Source of the DNA: Acrocarpospora macrocephala
GTDB taxonomy: Bacteria; Actinomycetota; Actinomycetes; Streptosporangiales; Streptosporangiaceae
Assembly (NCBI RefSeq): GCF_009687865.1
Contig: NZ_BLAE01000011.1
Location: 253,067 to 317,066, forward strand
Length of the DNA stretch: 64,000 nucleotides
Direction of reading: 5' to 3'
The position numbers and the translations under genes were made by a program. How positions within the stretch are numbered: position 1 is the stretch's first letter; every line of letters begins with the position of its first letter. Below the pieces are notes generated by a model. It saw only the letters and a list, made by a program, of their open reading frames with translations, was not told the DNA's origin and searched no databases. This document shows, one piece after another, positions 14,919 to 23,309 of the stretch.

Positions 14919-15967
14919 CGCGCTCGCTGAACGAACCGCGCGTCCTGGATCTGGCCCGGCGTGCGGCCCTGTCCGCGGCCGTTCCCGCGATCGGCGGCGC
15001 GCTCGCGCTGACCACGCTGGTGATGCTCGCGGTCGGCGTCAACCCGGCGGACGCCTATCCGGCGCTCATCCGGGGGGCCGTCGCGGACGGCAACCTGGAG
15101 TACACGATCGCCGCGTTCGTGCCGACCCTCGGCATGGCGCTGGCGTTCGCGCTCCCCCTGCGGGCAGGCGAGTTCAACCTGGGCGGCGACGGCCAGATGG
15201 CCGCCGGAGGCATCGCGGCGGCAGCACTCGCGCTGGCGGTGCCGCTGCCGCCGGTGCTGGCGGTAGTCCTGCCGCTGCTGGTGGCGGCGCTGGCGGGCGG
15301 CCTGGTGGCGGCGCTGGCCGCGCCGCTGAGCACCAGGCTGCGCGTGCCCGCCATCGTCGGCACGCTGCTGATCAGCGCCCCGGCGGTCTCGCTGGCCTCC
15401 TACCTGGTCCGCTTCCCGCTGGCCGAGCAGGGCTCCGGGATCGCGCAGACCCCCGTGCTGCCCGACGCCGCCCACCTGCCCGCGCTGGGCGGCAGCGGCT
15501 ACGTCACGCTGGGCCTGCCGCTGGTGGTGGCGCTGACCGGGATCTGGTTGTACGCCGACGGCCGCACCGTCCTCGGCTACGAGATGCGGGCCAGAGGCCA
15601 CAACCCCGAGTTCGCCCGGTACGGCGGCGTCCACGTCGACCGCCTCGCCGGATACGCGCTGGCCGGGGGCGGGGCGTTCGCCGGGCTGGTGGGCGGGCTG
15701 ATCGTGCTGGGCCCGCCGTACCGGTTCGTGGACGGCGCGCTCACCGCGCCCGGATACACCTTCACCGCGGTCGCGGCCGTCCTGCTGGCGGCCTCGCGGC
15801 CGCTCGCGGTGCCGGTCGCGGTGGCGCTGCTGACCGTGCTGCAGGTCGGCGGCCAGGGCATGGAACGCGAGGCCGGGGTGCCCAGCCAGCTCACCCAGAT
15901 CGTGCAGGGCCTGATCATCGTGATCGTCGCCGTGCTGGCGACCGTCCGGCGGCGGGCGGCGGAATGA
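14915..15967 (+). CDS. Nucleoside ABC importer permease 1 (YufP/BPL_TP type)
   Basis: A 350-residue integral membrane protein with about eight to ten hydrophobic helices. It shows the branched-chain-amino-acid/ribose permease family fold: an early LRAGEFNLGGDGQM motif and a cytoplasmic YEMRARGHNPEFARYGGV loop, which contacts the ATPase in this family. The start overlaps the ATPase stop by ATGA. It pairs with the next gene to form a heterodimeric channel. Confidence 0.92.
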   Translation: MTRSLNEPRVLDLARRAALSAAVPAIGGALALTTLVMLAVGVNPADAYPALIRGAVADGNLEYTIAAFVPTLGMALAFALPLRAGEFNLGGDGQMAAGGIAAAALALAVPLPPVLAVVLPLLVAALAGGLVAALAAPLSTRLRVPAIVGTLLISAPAVSLASYLVRFPLAEQGSGIAQTPVLPDAAHLPALGGSGYVTLGLPLVVALTGIWLYADGRTVLGYEMRARGHNPEFARYGGVHVDRLAGYALAGGGAFAGLVGGLIVLGPPYRFVDGALTAPGYTFTAVAAVLLAASRPLAVPVAVALLTVLQVGGQGMEREAGVPSQLTQIVQGLIIVIVAVLATVRRRAAE

Positions 15968-16854
15968 ACATTTTCGAGCTCTCCTTCCTGTCCGGCGTGC
16001 TCACCGCGACCGCGCCGGTGCTGCTGGCCGCGCTCGGCGGGTTGATCTGCCAGGTCGCCGGGGTGTTCAACATCGCTCTCGAAGGCCAGCTGCTGTGGGG
16101 CGCGTTCACCGCCGTAGTGGTCAGCGACGTGACCGGCAGCGCCTGGACGGGTGTCGCGGGTGCGATCGCCGCCACCGTGCTCTTCTCGGGGATGTTGTCG
16201 GCCGCCTCGGTGGGCCTGCGCGCCGACCCGATCGTGGTGGCGGTGGGGCTGAACCTGCTGGCGCTGGGGCTGACCGGGTTCCTGATGCGGCGGATCTTCG
16301 GCAGTGGCGGCACCTACAGCTCGCCGGAGCTGGCCGGGCTGCCGACGCTGGCCGAGCTCGGGCTGGACGTGCCCGTGCTGGGGCCGCAGTCGCCGCTGGT
16401 GCCGCTCGCGCTGGCGCTGGTCGTCGCGGCTGCCTGGTGGCTGGGCCGCACCAGGTCGGGGCTGCGGGTGCGCGCCGTGGGCCAGCACCGGGAGGCGGCG
16501 GAGGCGGCCGGGCTGCGCGTCGGGGCGTACCGGCATGGGGTGGTGCTGGTGGCGGGCGCGCTGTGCGGGCTGGCCGGGGCGCAGCTGGCGCTGGGCAACG
16601 TGACGCTGTTCAGCGAGGGCATGAGCGCGGGCCGGGGCTGGATCGCGGTGGTGGCGGTCATGTTGAGCGGCGTGCTGCCGTACCGGCTGCTGCTGGCCTG
16701 CCTGCTGTTCGGCTTCGCGGAAGCGGTCGGCTTCCGGCTTCAGGGGGCGAGGCTGCCGCAGCAGGCGGCCGACGCCGCGCCGTATGTGATCACGCTGTTC
16801 GCGCTGGTCCTGGCCGCGGTGGCGGCCAGGCGGCGCCCGAAGGAGGCCTCATGA
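15964..16854 (+). CDS. Nucleoside ABC importer permease 2 (YufQ type)
   Basis: A 296-residue membrane protein of the same family as permease 1. Key family segments are GLICQVAGVFNIALEGQLL near the N-terminus and the cytoplasmic loop VRAVGQHREAAEAAGLRVG. It overlaps permease 1 by four bases and is itself overlapped by the nucleoside hydrolase start, so translation of the operon is coupled. Confidence 0.92.
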   Translation: MNIFELSFLSGVLTATAPVLLAALGGLICQVAGVFNIALEGQLLWGAFTAVVVSDVTGSAWTGVAGAIAATVLFSGMLSAASVGLRADPIVVAVGLNLLALGLTGFLMRRIFGSGGTYSSPELAGLPTLAELGLDVPVLGPQSPLVPLALALVVAAAWWLGRTRSGLRVRAVGQHREAAEAAGLRVGAYRHGVVLVAGALCGLAGAQLALGNVTLFSEGMSAGRGWIAVVAVMLSGVLPYRLLLACLLFGFAEAVGFRLQGARLPQQAADAAPYVITLFALVLAAVAARRRPKEAS

Positions 16855-17795
16855 CACGGCGGATCGTCGTGGACACCGACACGGGCATCGACGACGCCCA
16901 CACCCTGCTTTACCTGGCGGGCCGCCCGGACGCCGAGATCGTCGCGGTCACCTCGGTGTTCGGCAACTGCGAGGAGCCGGACGCGGCGCGCAACATCGGC
17001 TACGTCAACCGCCTCCTCGGCCTGGACGTGCCGATCGCGCGCGGCGCCGCGCAACCGCTGGCGGGGGTGGCGAGCATCGCCGGGCACGTGCACGGCAAGG
17101 ACGGCCTCGGCGACCTCGGCTACCTCCGGCCGATGCCCGAGACGGCCCCGGAGACCGCCGCCGAACTGCTGGTACGGCTGGCCGCCGAACACCCGGGCGA
17201 GCTCGACCTGCTGGCCCTTGGCCCGCTGACCAACCTGGCGGCGGCGCTCCGGCTCGACCCTGACCTGTTCACCCGCTACCGGTCGGTGGTGCTGATGGGC
17301 GGGTCGGGTCCGTACGCGCCGCCGGGCACGCTGCTGATGATCGACGCGAACATCAACAACGACCCGGAGGCGGCGCGGGCGGTGTTCGCCGCGCCGCGCC
17401 GCAGGCTGGTGATGGTGGGCGTCAACGTGACCGGGACCACGATCCTGGACGAGCGCGCCATCGGGGCACTGCGGGCCTCGCCCAAGGCCACATTCGCCAC
17501 CGAGATCCTGGACGCGTACCTGGACTTCTACCAGAACGAGTGGGGACGCCGGATCATCCCGCTGCACGACCCGCTGGCGGCGGGGATCCTGCTGGACCCG
17601 GGGTTCGCGACCGGATGGATCGACGGCCCGGTCAACGTCAGGACCGACGGCTTCCTGTCGCGGGCCCGGCTGATGCGCACCCACGACGGCCTGCCCCCGG
17701 CCTTCCCGTACGAGGCGGCGCCGGACACCCGGGTGATCACCTCAGTGGACGCGCCGCGTTTCGTCGCGGATTTCGTGGCGGTGCTCACGCGATGA
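16851..17795 (+). CDS. Nucleoside hydrolase (IUNH family), possible methylthioadenosine hydrolase
   Basis: A 314-residue enzyme hydrolysing the N-glycosidic bond of ribonucleosides. The calcium-binding signature DTDTGIDDA is at residues 7-15, and HDPLAAGILLDPGF near residue 236 supplies the conserved His-Asp pair. SD GGAGG precedes the ATG. It is co-transcribed with a nucleoside importer and with mtnC and mtnB. No MTA nucleosidase (MtnN) or MTA phosphorylase is present in the window, so this enzyme may cleave methylthioadenosine to methylthioribose for MtnK. The family call is firm; the substrate is inferred. Confidence 0.9.
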   Translation: MTRRIVVDTDTGIDDAHTLLYLAGRPDAEIVAVTSVFGNCEEPDAARNIGYVNRLLGLDVPIARGAAQPLAGVASIAGHVHGKDGLGDLGYLRPMPETAPETAAELLVRLAAEHPGELDLLALGPLTNLAAALRLDPDLFTRYRSVVLMGGSGPYAPPGTLLMIDANINNDPEAARAVFAAPRRRLVMVGVNVTGTTILDERAIGALRASPKATFATEILDAYLDFYQNEWGRRIIPLHDPLAAGILLDPGFATGWIDGPVNVRTDGFLSRARLMRTHDGLPPAFPYEAAPDTRVITSVDAPRFVADFVAVLTR

Positions 17796-18457
17796 GCTGG
17801 ATCGTGCTGGACATCGAGGGCACCACGAGCTCGACCGAGTCGGTGCACAAAGGCCTCTACTCTTATGCCCGCCCCCGGCTCGGCCCCTGGATCGACGCGC
17901 ACCGCGACGACCCCGAGGTGGCCGCCGCCGTCCGGGAGGTCGGCGGCGCAACCTCCGAGGAGACCGTGGCGATCCTGCACGCCTGGATGGACGGCGACGT
18001 CAAAGCCACCCCGCTGAAGACGCTGCAAGGGCAGATCTGGGCGGCGGGCTTCGCCGGTGGAGAGCTGACCGCGCACTTCTTCGCCGACGTGCCGCCCGCG
18101 CTGCGCGGCTGGCGGGAGCGGGGGCGGCGGCTGGCGGTCTTCTCCTCCGGGGCGGTGTCCAGCCAGCGGCCGTGGTTCGCGCACAGCGTGGCGGGCGACC
18201 TGTCGGTGCTGGTCGAGCGGTATTTTGACACGGTCAACGCCGGACCCAAGCGGGAGCCCGCGTCCTACGAGCGCATCGCGGAGACCCTGGACGCGCCGCC
18301 GGGCGAGTTGCTGTTCCTGTCGGACGTACCCGCCGAACTGGACGCCGCGGCGGCGGCCGGGTGGCGCGTGATCGGCGTGCGCCGCCCGGGCGAGCCCAGC
18401 GAGCACGCCCCCTTCGGCGCGCACTTCGTGGTCGCGAGTTTCGAGGAGATCGCATGA
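17792..18457 (+). CDS. mtnC: Acireductone synthase (enolase-phosphatase E1)
   Basis: This 221-residue HAD-superfamily enzyme converts 2,3-diketo-5-methylthiopentyl-1-phosphate to acireductone in methionine salvage. Its first HAD motif is LDIEGTTSS, the variant typical of MtnC. Further signs are LKTLQGQIWAAGF, the SSGAVSSQ motif II, the lysine in GPKREPASY and the LFLSD motif. Length matches the family. The start overlaps the nucleoside hydrolase stop, and the next gene (mtnB) overlaps its stop. Confidence 0.94.
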   Translation: MSWIVLDIEGTTSSTESVHKGLYSYARPRLGPWIDAHRDDPEVAAAVREVGGATSEETVAILHAWMDGDVKATPLKTLQGQIWAAGFAGGELTAHFFADVPPALRGWRERGRRLAVFSSGAVSSQRPWFAHSVAGDLSVLVERYFDTVNAGPKREPASYERIAETLDAPPGELLFLSDVPAELDAAAAAGWRVIGVRRPGEPSEHAPFGAHFVVASFEEIA

Positions 18458-19071
18458 GTCCCACCGCCGCCGACGTGCTGGCCGCGGGCGCGCGGCTCGC
18501 GGCCGAGGCCGCCAGGTTCACCGCGCTCGGCTGGATGCGCGGCACCTCGGGCAACCTCTCCGAGGTGGTGGCCCGCGACCCGCTCCGCCTCGCGGTGACC
18601 GCCAGCGGCCTGGACAAGGGCGAGCTGACGGCAGCCGACATGGCCGTCGTCGGGCCGCACGGCGACCAGGTCGACATCGACGGGATCGCGCCGCTGAAAC
18701 CCTCCGCCGAAGCCGGGCTGCACGCCAGAGTGGCCTCCCTGACCGGCGCGGACGCCGTGGTGCACGTGCACACGCTGAGCGCCGTCGTGGCCGGTCAGCA
18801 CTGGCCAGGCGGGGTACGGCTCCGCGACCTCGAAACCCTCAAGGGCATCGGCCGCCAGGCCCACGACGACGAGGTGGTCATCCCGGTGATCGCCAACAGC
18901 CAGGACATGGCCGAGCTCGGCGACCGCTTCGAGGCCGCGTACGACCCGGCGACGCCGGCGGTGATCGTCGCCTCGCACGGCCTCTACGCCTGGGGGCCGA
19001 CCCTGCTGCGGGCCCGGCATGTGACCGAGTGCGTGGAGTGGCTGCTGGCGTACAAGATCGCTACTCGCTGA
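18454..19071 (+). CDS. mtnB: Methylthioribulose-1-phosphate dehydratase
   Basis: A 205-residue class II aldolase/adducin-family zinc enzyme dehydrating methylthioribulose-1-phosphate. Visible features are the substrate loop MRGTSGNLSE, the VHVHTLSAV zinc ligands, PLKPSAEAGLH with the likely catalytic Glu, and a C-terminal SHGLYAWG with a further His. It is the last gene of the plus-strand importer/salvage operon, and its 3' end overlaps the convergent mtnK by 11 nt. Confidence 0.93.
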   Translation: MSPTAADVLAAGARLAAEAARFTALGWMRGTSGNLSEVVARDPLRLAVTASGLDKGELTAADMAVVGPHGDQVDIDGIAPLKPSAEAGLHARVASLTGADAVVHVHTLSAVVAGQHWPGGVRLRDLETLKGIGRQAHDDEVVIPVIANSQDMAELGDRFEAAYDPATPAVIVASHGLYAWGPTLLRARHVTECVEWLLAYKIATR

Positions 19072-20236
19072 CCAGCAGGTCGCCCACCCGGTCGAACACG
19101 ACCGGGCCGGTGGTGAGGAGGTAACGCGCGGCGCGCAGCACCCCACGGATTGCGGTCACCCGCGCCTCCTCCGGCAGGGTCTCGATGTCGGTGACCCGGG
19201 AGAAGCCGATCACCCGTCGCGCCGCCTTCGCCGCCCCGAAGGCCGCCGCGTCAGCGCGCGTCTTGGCCAGATAGGCGGCCAGCACGCCGTCGCCGTACAC
19301 GCGGGGATCGGCGCGGTCCGGCCAGAGCGCGGTGAACTCCGCCTGGAAGGCGTCCCAGGTCTGCTCGGCCAGCCCGAGCGCCCACCCGGCGTGCCCGGCG
19401 TCGCCGAGCGCGAAACCGCGCGCCGCCGCCAGCACGTAGTTGCCCCACAGCGCGCCGATGTCGAAGCCGACCGGGCCGTAGAAGGCGAACTCGACGTCGA
19501 ACGCGCGCGTCGACCCCGGCCGGACCAGCACGGAGCCGGTGTGCAGGTCGCCGTGGATGAGCGCCTCGGCGTGCGTCATGAACGCCAGCTTGGCCAGGCC
19601 GATCGCGGTACGCACGGCGGGATCGCCGATGTAGGCGGCCACGTCCGCCTTGTTGGCCGGGAGGATCTTGTTGTGCTCGTGCTCGATGTACGGCTCCGTG
19701 AAGACCAGATCCTCGGTGATCTCGCAGAGTTCCGGGTTGGCCGACCTGGCCACGGCGGCCTTGTGACGTTCCGCGCCGAGCCCGAACACCGAGGTACCGA
19801 ACGCGACCTTGGCCACATACCGCCCAAGATCGGCCGCCACCCCCTCGTCCCGCGACCCCTCGTTGAGCAGGCCACGCCACACGCGATGGTCGGACAAATC
19901 CTCCAAAGCCACCACATGCCGGGACTCATCCACGTCGAGCAGCTCCGGCACCAGCCCGGGCGCCACCCGGCCGTGCTCGGCCAGCACGGTGGCCTCGATC
20001 CGGTTCCGGTCCGGCGTGATCGGCCAGTTCGGGTCCACCCGCACGTACGGCATGGACTGCTTGAGCACCACCCCAGGCCCGCCGTCGACCTCCACGGCGA
20101 AGACGGTGTTCATGTTCCCGTCGCCGATCTCCCGCACCCCGGTGATCCGGGCGGGATCGGCCCACCGGGCCAGCGCAGGCCTGCCGGCCAGATAGGCGGG
20201 CACCGTCTCGACGGTGAGCAGCTCGTAGGCGGTCAA
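19061..20236 (-). CDS. mtnK: 5-methylthioribose kinase
   Basis: A 391-residue kinase of the aminoglycoside-phosphotransferase fold that phosphorylates methylthioribose at C1. Motifs: IGDGNMNTVFAV (nucleotide loop), VVLKQSMPYVR (catalytic Lys), LIHGDLHTGSVLV (HGDLH catalytic loop) and AFDVEFAFYGPVGFDIG. The start is TTG at 20236 inside TTGA, overlapping the permease stop, with AGGAG upstream. It follows a sugar-type binding protein and permease, suggesting phosphorylation of imported methylthioribose. Confidence 0.95.
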   Translation of the reverse strand: MTAYELLTVETVPAYLAGRPALARWADPARITGVREIGDGNMNTVFAVEVDGGPGVVLKQSMPYVRVDPNWPITPDRNRIEATVLAEHGRVAPGLVPELLDVDESRHVVALEDLSDHRVWRGLLNEGSRDEGVAADLGRYVAKVAFGTSVFGLGAERHKAAVARSANPELCEITEDLVFTEPYIEHEHNKILPANKADVAAYIGDPAVRTAIGLAKLAFMTHAEALIHGDLHTGSVLVRPGSTRAFDVEFAFYGPVGFDIGALWGNYVLAAARGFALGDAGHAGWALGLAEQTWDAFQAEFTALWPDRADPRVYGDGVLAAYLAKTRADAAAFGAAKAARRVIGFSRVTDIETLPEEARVTAIRGVLRAARYLLTTGPVVFDRVGDLLVSE

Positions 20237-21198
20237 CGGACTCTCCTGCGCGTGTAGCTGACGACGAGCGCGCCGGCCAGCAGCGCGCCCTGGACGAAGG
20301 TCTGCGTGTAGTAGGGGGCGTTGAGCATGGTCATGCCGTTGATCACCACGCCGATGAACAGCGCCCCGACCACGGTGCCCAGCGTGTTCGGGCGGTTGGC
20401 GCCGAGCACCGCGTAGCCGATGAGCGCCGCCGCCACCGACTGCAGCAGGTACGCGTCCCCCGCGCCCACGTCGCCGCGGCCGAGCCGGGCCGACAGCATG
20501 ATCCCGGCGGTCGCGGCGCACAGGCCGGACACGGCGTAGGCGAGCGCGCGATACCTGGCCACCCGGATGCCCGCCAGCCGGGCCGCCTCGGCGTTGCCGC
20601 CGATCGCGTACAGGGCCAGGCCCCAGCGGGTGCGCTCAAGGAACAGGTAGACGGCGACCGCCATCAGGCCGAACACCAGGACCGGCACCGGAACCGAGCC
20701 GACCGTGCCGCCGCCGAGCCAGGCGAAACCCTCGGTGTAGCGGCCGGGAGCGGGCGCGCCGTTCACCGTCATCCCGGCCGCCACGGATCGTCCCGACGTG
20801 ATGATCAGCGCCAGGCCCTGGAACAGGAACATCGTGCCCAGGGTGGCCACCAGGTCGGGAATCCGGGCCACCACGGTGAGCAGGGCGTTCACGCCCGCCA
20901 CCAGCAGCCCGGTGAGCAGTCCGGCGACGATCGCGGTGCCGCCGGTGAGGTTGAACCTGACCATGGCCAGCGCGGTCACCATGACCACCGCGCCGACGCA
21001 GGCTCCCGCCGACAGGTCGAACCCGCCGGTGGTCATCGAGACGGTGACGCCCAGCGCGACCACGCCGACCACGGCCACCGACTGGAGCACGATCATGGCG
21101 TTGCCGTACGTGCCGAAGGCCGGGCGGAGCACCGCGAAGATCGCCAGCATGGCGGCCAGGACGGCCAGCAGGCCGTACCGGTAGAGCGCGTCGGTCAC
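20233..21198 (-). CDS. Sugar-type ABC importer permease (RbsC-like)
   Basis: A 321-residue permease of the ribose/BPL_TP family with about ten hydrophobic helices. Diagnostic segments are MTTGGFDLSAGACVG and the ATPase-contact loop YAIGGNAEAARLAGIRV. GTG 21198 overlaps the binding-protein stop (GTGA), and MtnK overlaps its own stop. No ATPase gene is present in this operon. The neighbours suggest methylthioribose as substrate (inference). Confidence 0.9.
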   Translation of the reverse strand: MTDALYRYGLLAVLAAMLAIFAVLRPAFGTYGNAMIVLQSVAVVGVVALGVTVSMTTGGFDLSAGACVGAVVMVTALAMVRFNLTGGTAIVAGLLTGLLVAGVNALLTVVARIPDLVATLGTMFLFQGLALIITSGRSVAAGMTVNGAPAPGRYTEGFAWLGGGTVGSVPVPVLVFGLMAVAVYLFLERTRWGLALYAIGGNAEAARLAGIRVARYRALAYAVSGLCAATAGIMLSARLGRGDVGAGDAYLLQSVAAALIGYAVLGANRPNTLGTVVGALFIGVVINGMTMLNAPYYTQTFVQGALLAGALVVSYTRRRVR

Positions 21199-22277
21199 GG
21201 GGTGGCCCAGGGCACCCGCGCGACGTCCGGGGTGGTCAGGGCGGGGATCGCGGCGGTGAGCTGCTCGATGTTGGCGATGCCGCCGTCGCGCAGCTGCTGC
21301 TGGGTGACCAGGGCGGGCGGGATCTTCAGCTCGGGCCCGACCTGCTCTCCGGCGACCAGCAGGGCGGCGGCCCGGACCGCGATCCGGCCCACATTCGAGG
21401 GGTCGGTGGTGGCGGTTGCCACCCACGGGCTGTCCGGCTCGGTGATGACGCCGATGTCGGCGGTGGAGATGTCCGCGCCGTAGATCTTGACCTGGTCCCG
21501 CAGCCCGAGCTCCTTGACCGCGAGCGCCGCCCCCTTGGCGAACTCGTCGTACGGCGCGAAGATCGCCTTCACGCCCGGATTGGCCTGCAGCGCGGCCTTG
21601 GCCTGGTCGGCGACGGCCGACGCGGTCGAGTTGTTGACCACGCCGATCTGGGCGACCTCCTTGATGCCCGGATTGTCCTTCTTGAACTGGGTCCAGACCT
21701 CGTTCCGCCGGTCCAGCGGGGCGAATCCGGCCACGTAGACGTAGATCACGTCACCAGTGCCGCCGGTGCCTTCTTTTAGCGCGCCCAGCGCCAGTTCGGC
21801 GATCTGGTGGTCGTCCTGGGAGAGGGCGACCGCCTTCGGGGTGCCCGGGTCGACGTCGAAGGCCACGAGCGGGATGCCGGCGTCGGCCGCCTTCTTGATG
21901 GCGGGCTGCACCGTCTGGGCGAAGCCGTGGTCCACGATGATCGCGTCGACCTTCTGGTTGACCGCCTGCTCCAGGTTGAGCGCCTGCTTGTCGTTGTTGC
22001 CGTCGCCGCTGGAGACCTCCAGCGTCACGTTGAGGCCCTTGGCCTCGGCCTGCGCGCCGGCCAGCCACTGCTCGAAGTAGTCGCCCGAGGAGAGCTGGCG
22101 TACCAGGGCCACCCGGACCCCGGCGGCGAACTTCGCGGGGACGGAGGCGGTGGGTGACGCTGCGGCGGCGCTCGGCGCCGATGACGCGGGGGCGGTGGCG
22201 GTGGCGGTGGTTCCCTGGGAGCAGGCGGTGAGCGCCAGGGCGCTGACCAGGGCTCCGACAAGTCGTGCGTGGATCAC
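21195..22277 (-). CDS. Sugar-binding lipoprotein of an ABC importer
   Basis: A 360-residue periplasmic-binding protein type 1 (RbsB/XylF-like). The lipoprotein signal is ALALTAC-SQ. Typical segments are LEQAVNQKVDAIIVDHGFA, AGIPLVAFDVDPG and VKAIFAPYDEFAKGAALAVKE. The GTG at 22277 has no Shine-Dalgarno and lies about 7 nt after a -10 element, so the mRNA is probably leaderless. It leads the operon binding protein - permease - mtnK. Methylthioribose or a related pentose is the likely ligand. Confidence 0.9.
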   Translation of the reverse strand: MIHARLVGALVSALALTACSQGTTATATAPASSAPSAAAASPTASVPAKFAAGVRVALVRQLSSGDYFEQWLAGAQAEAKGLNVTLEVSSGDGNNDKQALNLEQAVNQKVDAIIVDHGFAQTVQPAIKKAADAGIPLVAFDVDPGTPKAVALSQDDHQIAELALGALKEGTGGTGDVIYVYVAGFAPLDRRNEVWTQFKKDNPGIKEVAQIGVVNNSTASAVADQAKAALQANPGVKAIFAPYDEFAKGAALAVKELGLRDQVKIYGADISTADIGVITEPDSPWVATATTDPSNVGRIAVRAAALLVAGEQVGPELKIPPALVTQQQLRDGGIANIEQLTAAIPALTTPDVARVPWATP

Positions 22278-22283
22278 AGAGGG

Positions 22284-22313
22284 ATGCTAGACACACCCCG
22301 GGCAAATTGTCTA
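22284..22313 (-). promoter_or_regulatory. Promoter and inverted repeat before the sugar importer-mtnK operon
   Basis: Minus-strand -35 TAGACA (22313-22308), 18-nt spacer, -10 TAGCAT (22289-22284); the start would fall at the GTG 22277. A perfect inverted repeat TAGACA (22288-22293)/TGTCTA (22308-22313) covers both elements, consistent with a repressor site. Confidence 0.5.
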
Positions 22314-22361
22314 CTTTTCCTGTAGGGTTTATCCGAATAGCGGGTTTAGTAGGGATAGGTC

Positions 22362-22943
22362 ATGACATACCTCACCGTGTATACCGACGGCGACGCGCCG
22401 GACACCCTCCTGCGGACCGAGGACGGTGCGGAGATCGCCACCGCGCTCAAGGAGGTCGGCGTCCGGCTGCGCCACTGGCAGACCGTCGACGGACTCGACG
22501 ACGCCGGGCCGGACGAAATCATGAACGCCTACCGCGAGGAGGTCGCCCGCGTCGTCGCCGAGGAGGGCTACGTCTTCGTCGACGTCGCCCAGCTCCGCCC
22601 CGACGACAGCCCCGACTGGCCGGAGCGCGCCCGCGCGGCCCGCGCCAAGTTCCTGGCCGAGCACACCCACGACGACGACGAGGTCCGCTTCTTCGCCGGC
22701 GGCTCCGGCATCTTCTACCTGCACATCGACGGCAAGGTGCACGCGGTCCTCTGCGAGGCGGGCGACCTGCTCAGCGTCCCCGCGGGCACGACCCACTGGT
22801 TCGACATGGGCACCCACCCCGACTTCACCGCCATCCGCTTCTTCCACGACGACGACGGCTGGATCGGCGACTTCACCGGCGACCCCATCGCCTCCCGCAT
22901 CCCCGACTTCGACACGATCACCGCAGGCCGCGCCCAGGGATAA
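22362..22943 (+). CDS. mtnD: Acireductone dioxygenase
   Basis: A 193-residue cupin metalloenzyme oxidising acireductone to the methionine keto acid (Fe form) or an off-pathway product (Ni form). The cupin metal site is visible: [12 protein letters not shown] (His, His, Glu) and [11 protein letters not shown] (last His). Length fits the family. The ATG is preceded by AGGGATAGG. It is divergent from the binding protein-permease-mtnK operon, completing a local set of mtnK, B, C and D. No mtnA was seen in the window. Confidence 0.95.
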   Translation: MTYLTVYTDGDAPDTLLRTEDGAEIATALKEVGVRLRHWQTVDGLDDAGPDEIMNAYREEVARVVAEEGYVFVDVAQLRPDDSPDWPERARAARAKFLAEHTHDDDEVRFFAGGSGIFYLHIDGKVHAVLCEAGDLLSVPAGTTHWFDMGTHPDFTAIRFFHDDDGWIGDFTGDPIASRIPDFDTITAGRAQG

Positions 22944-23230
22944 CCGCCAGCCTTTGCGAGGCCGACCCTGCAACCAACCCACTGGAGCCTCTATCACCGC
23001 AAGCCAGGGCCAGGAGATGGCCCTGCATTCCGCACGTGACCACCATTGACCTGGGGCCGATCACCTAAGGTGCTGGCTCTTGTATAGCAACTGAGCTGCA
23101 ACGATGCAGCATGTGCGGAAAACGGGGCTAGCCGCCGGGGTTCGTGAGGCTGGCCCGCCAAGCTCGTTAATCCCCAGCTTCCGCAACCCAATGCGGGCCC
23201 GTACCTATCACCGCAGGCCGGGCCCAGGGG
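22917..23230. repeat. Three diverged copies of the mtnD 3' end
   Basis: ATCACCGCAGGCCGCGCCC-like segments lie at 22917-22940 (the last mtnD codons), 22993-23015 and 23207-23230. The second and third copies share about 45 bp including upstream CTGCAACC/CCGCAACC and CCTCTATCAC/CCTATCAC. The gap 22944-23309 otherwise shows no convincing gene. Confidence 0.6.
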
Positions 23231-23309
23231 GTAGTGGCCGGGGTTTTTGGACCGAGCCCTAGGTTTCCGCGACTCAAGCCACCGGGGCCTGCATCTGATC
23301 CCGGACCGG

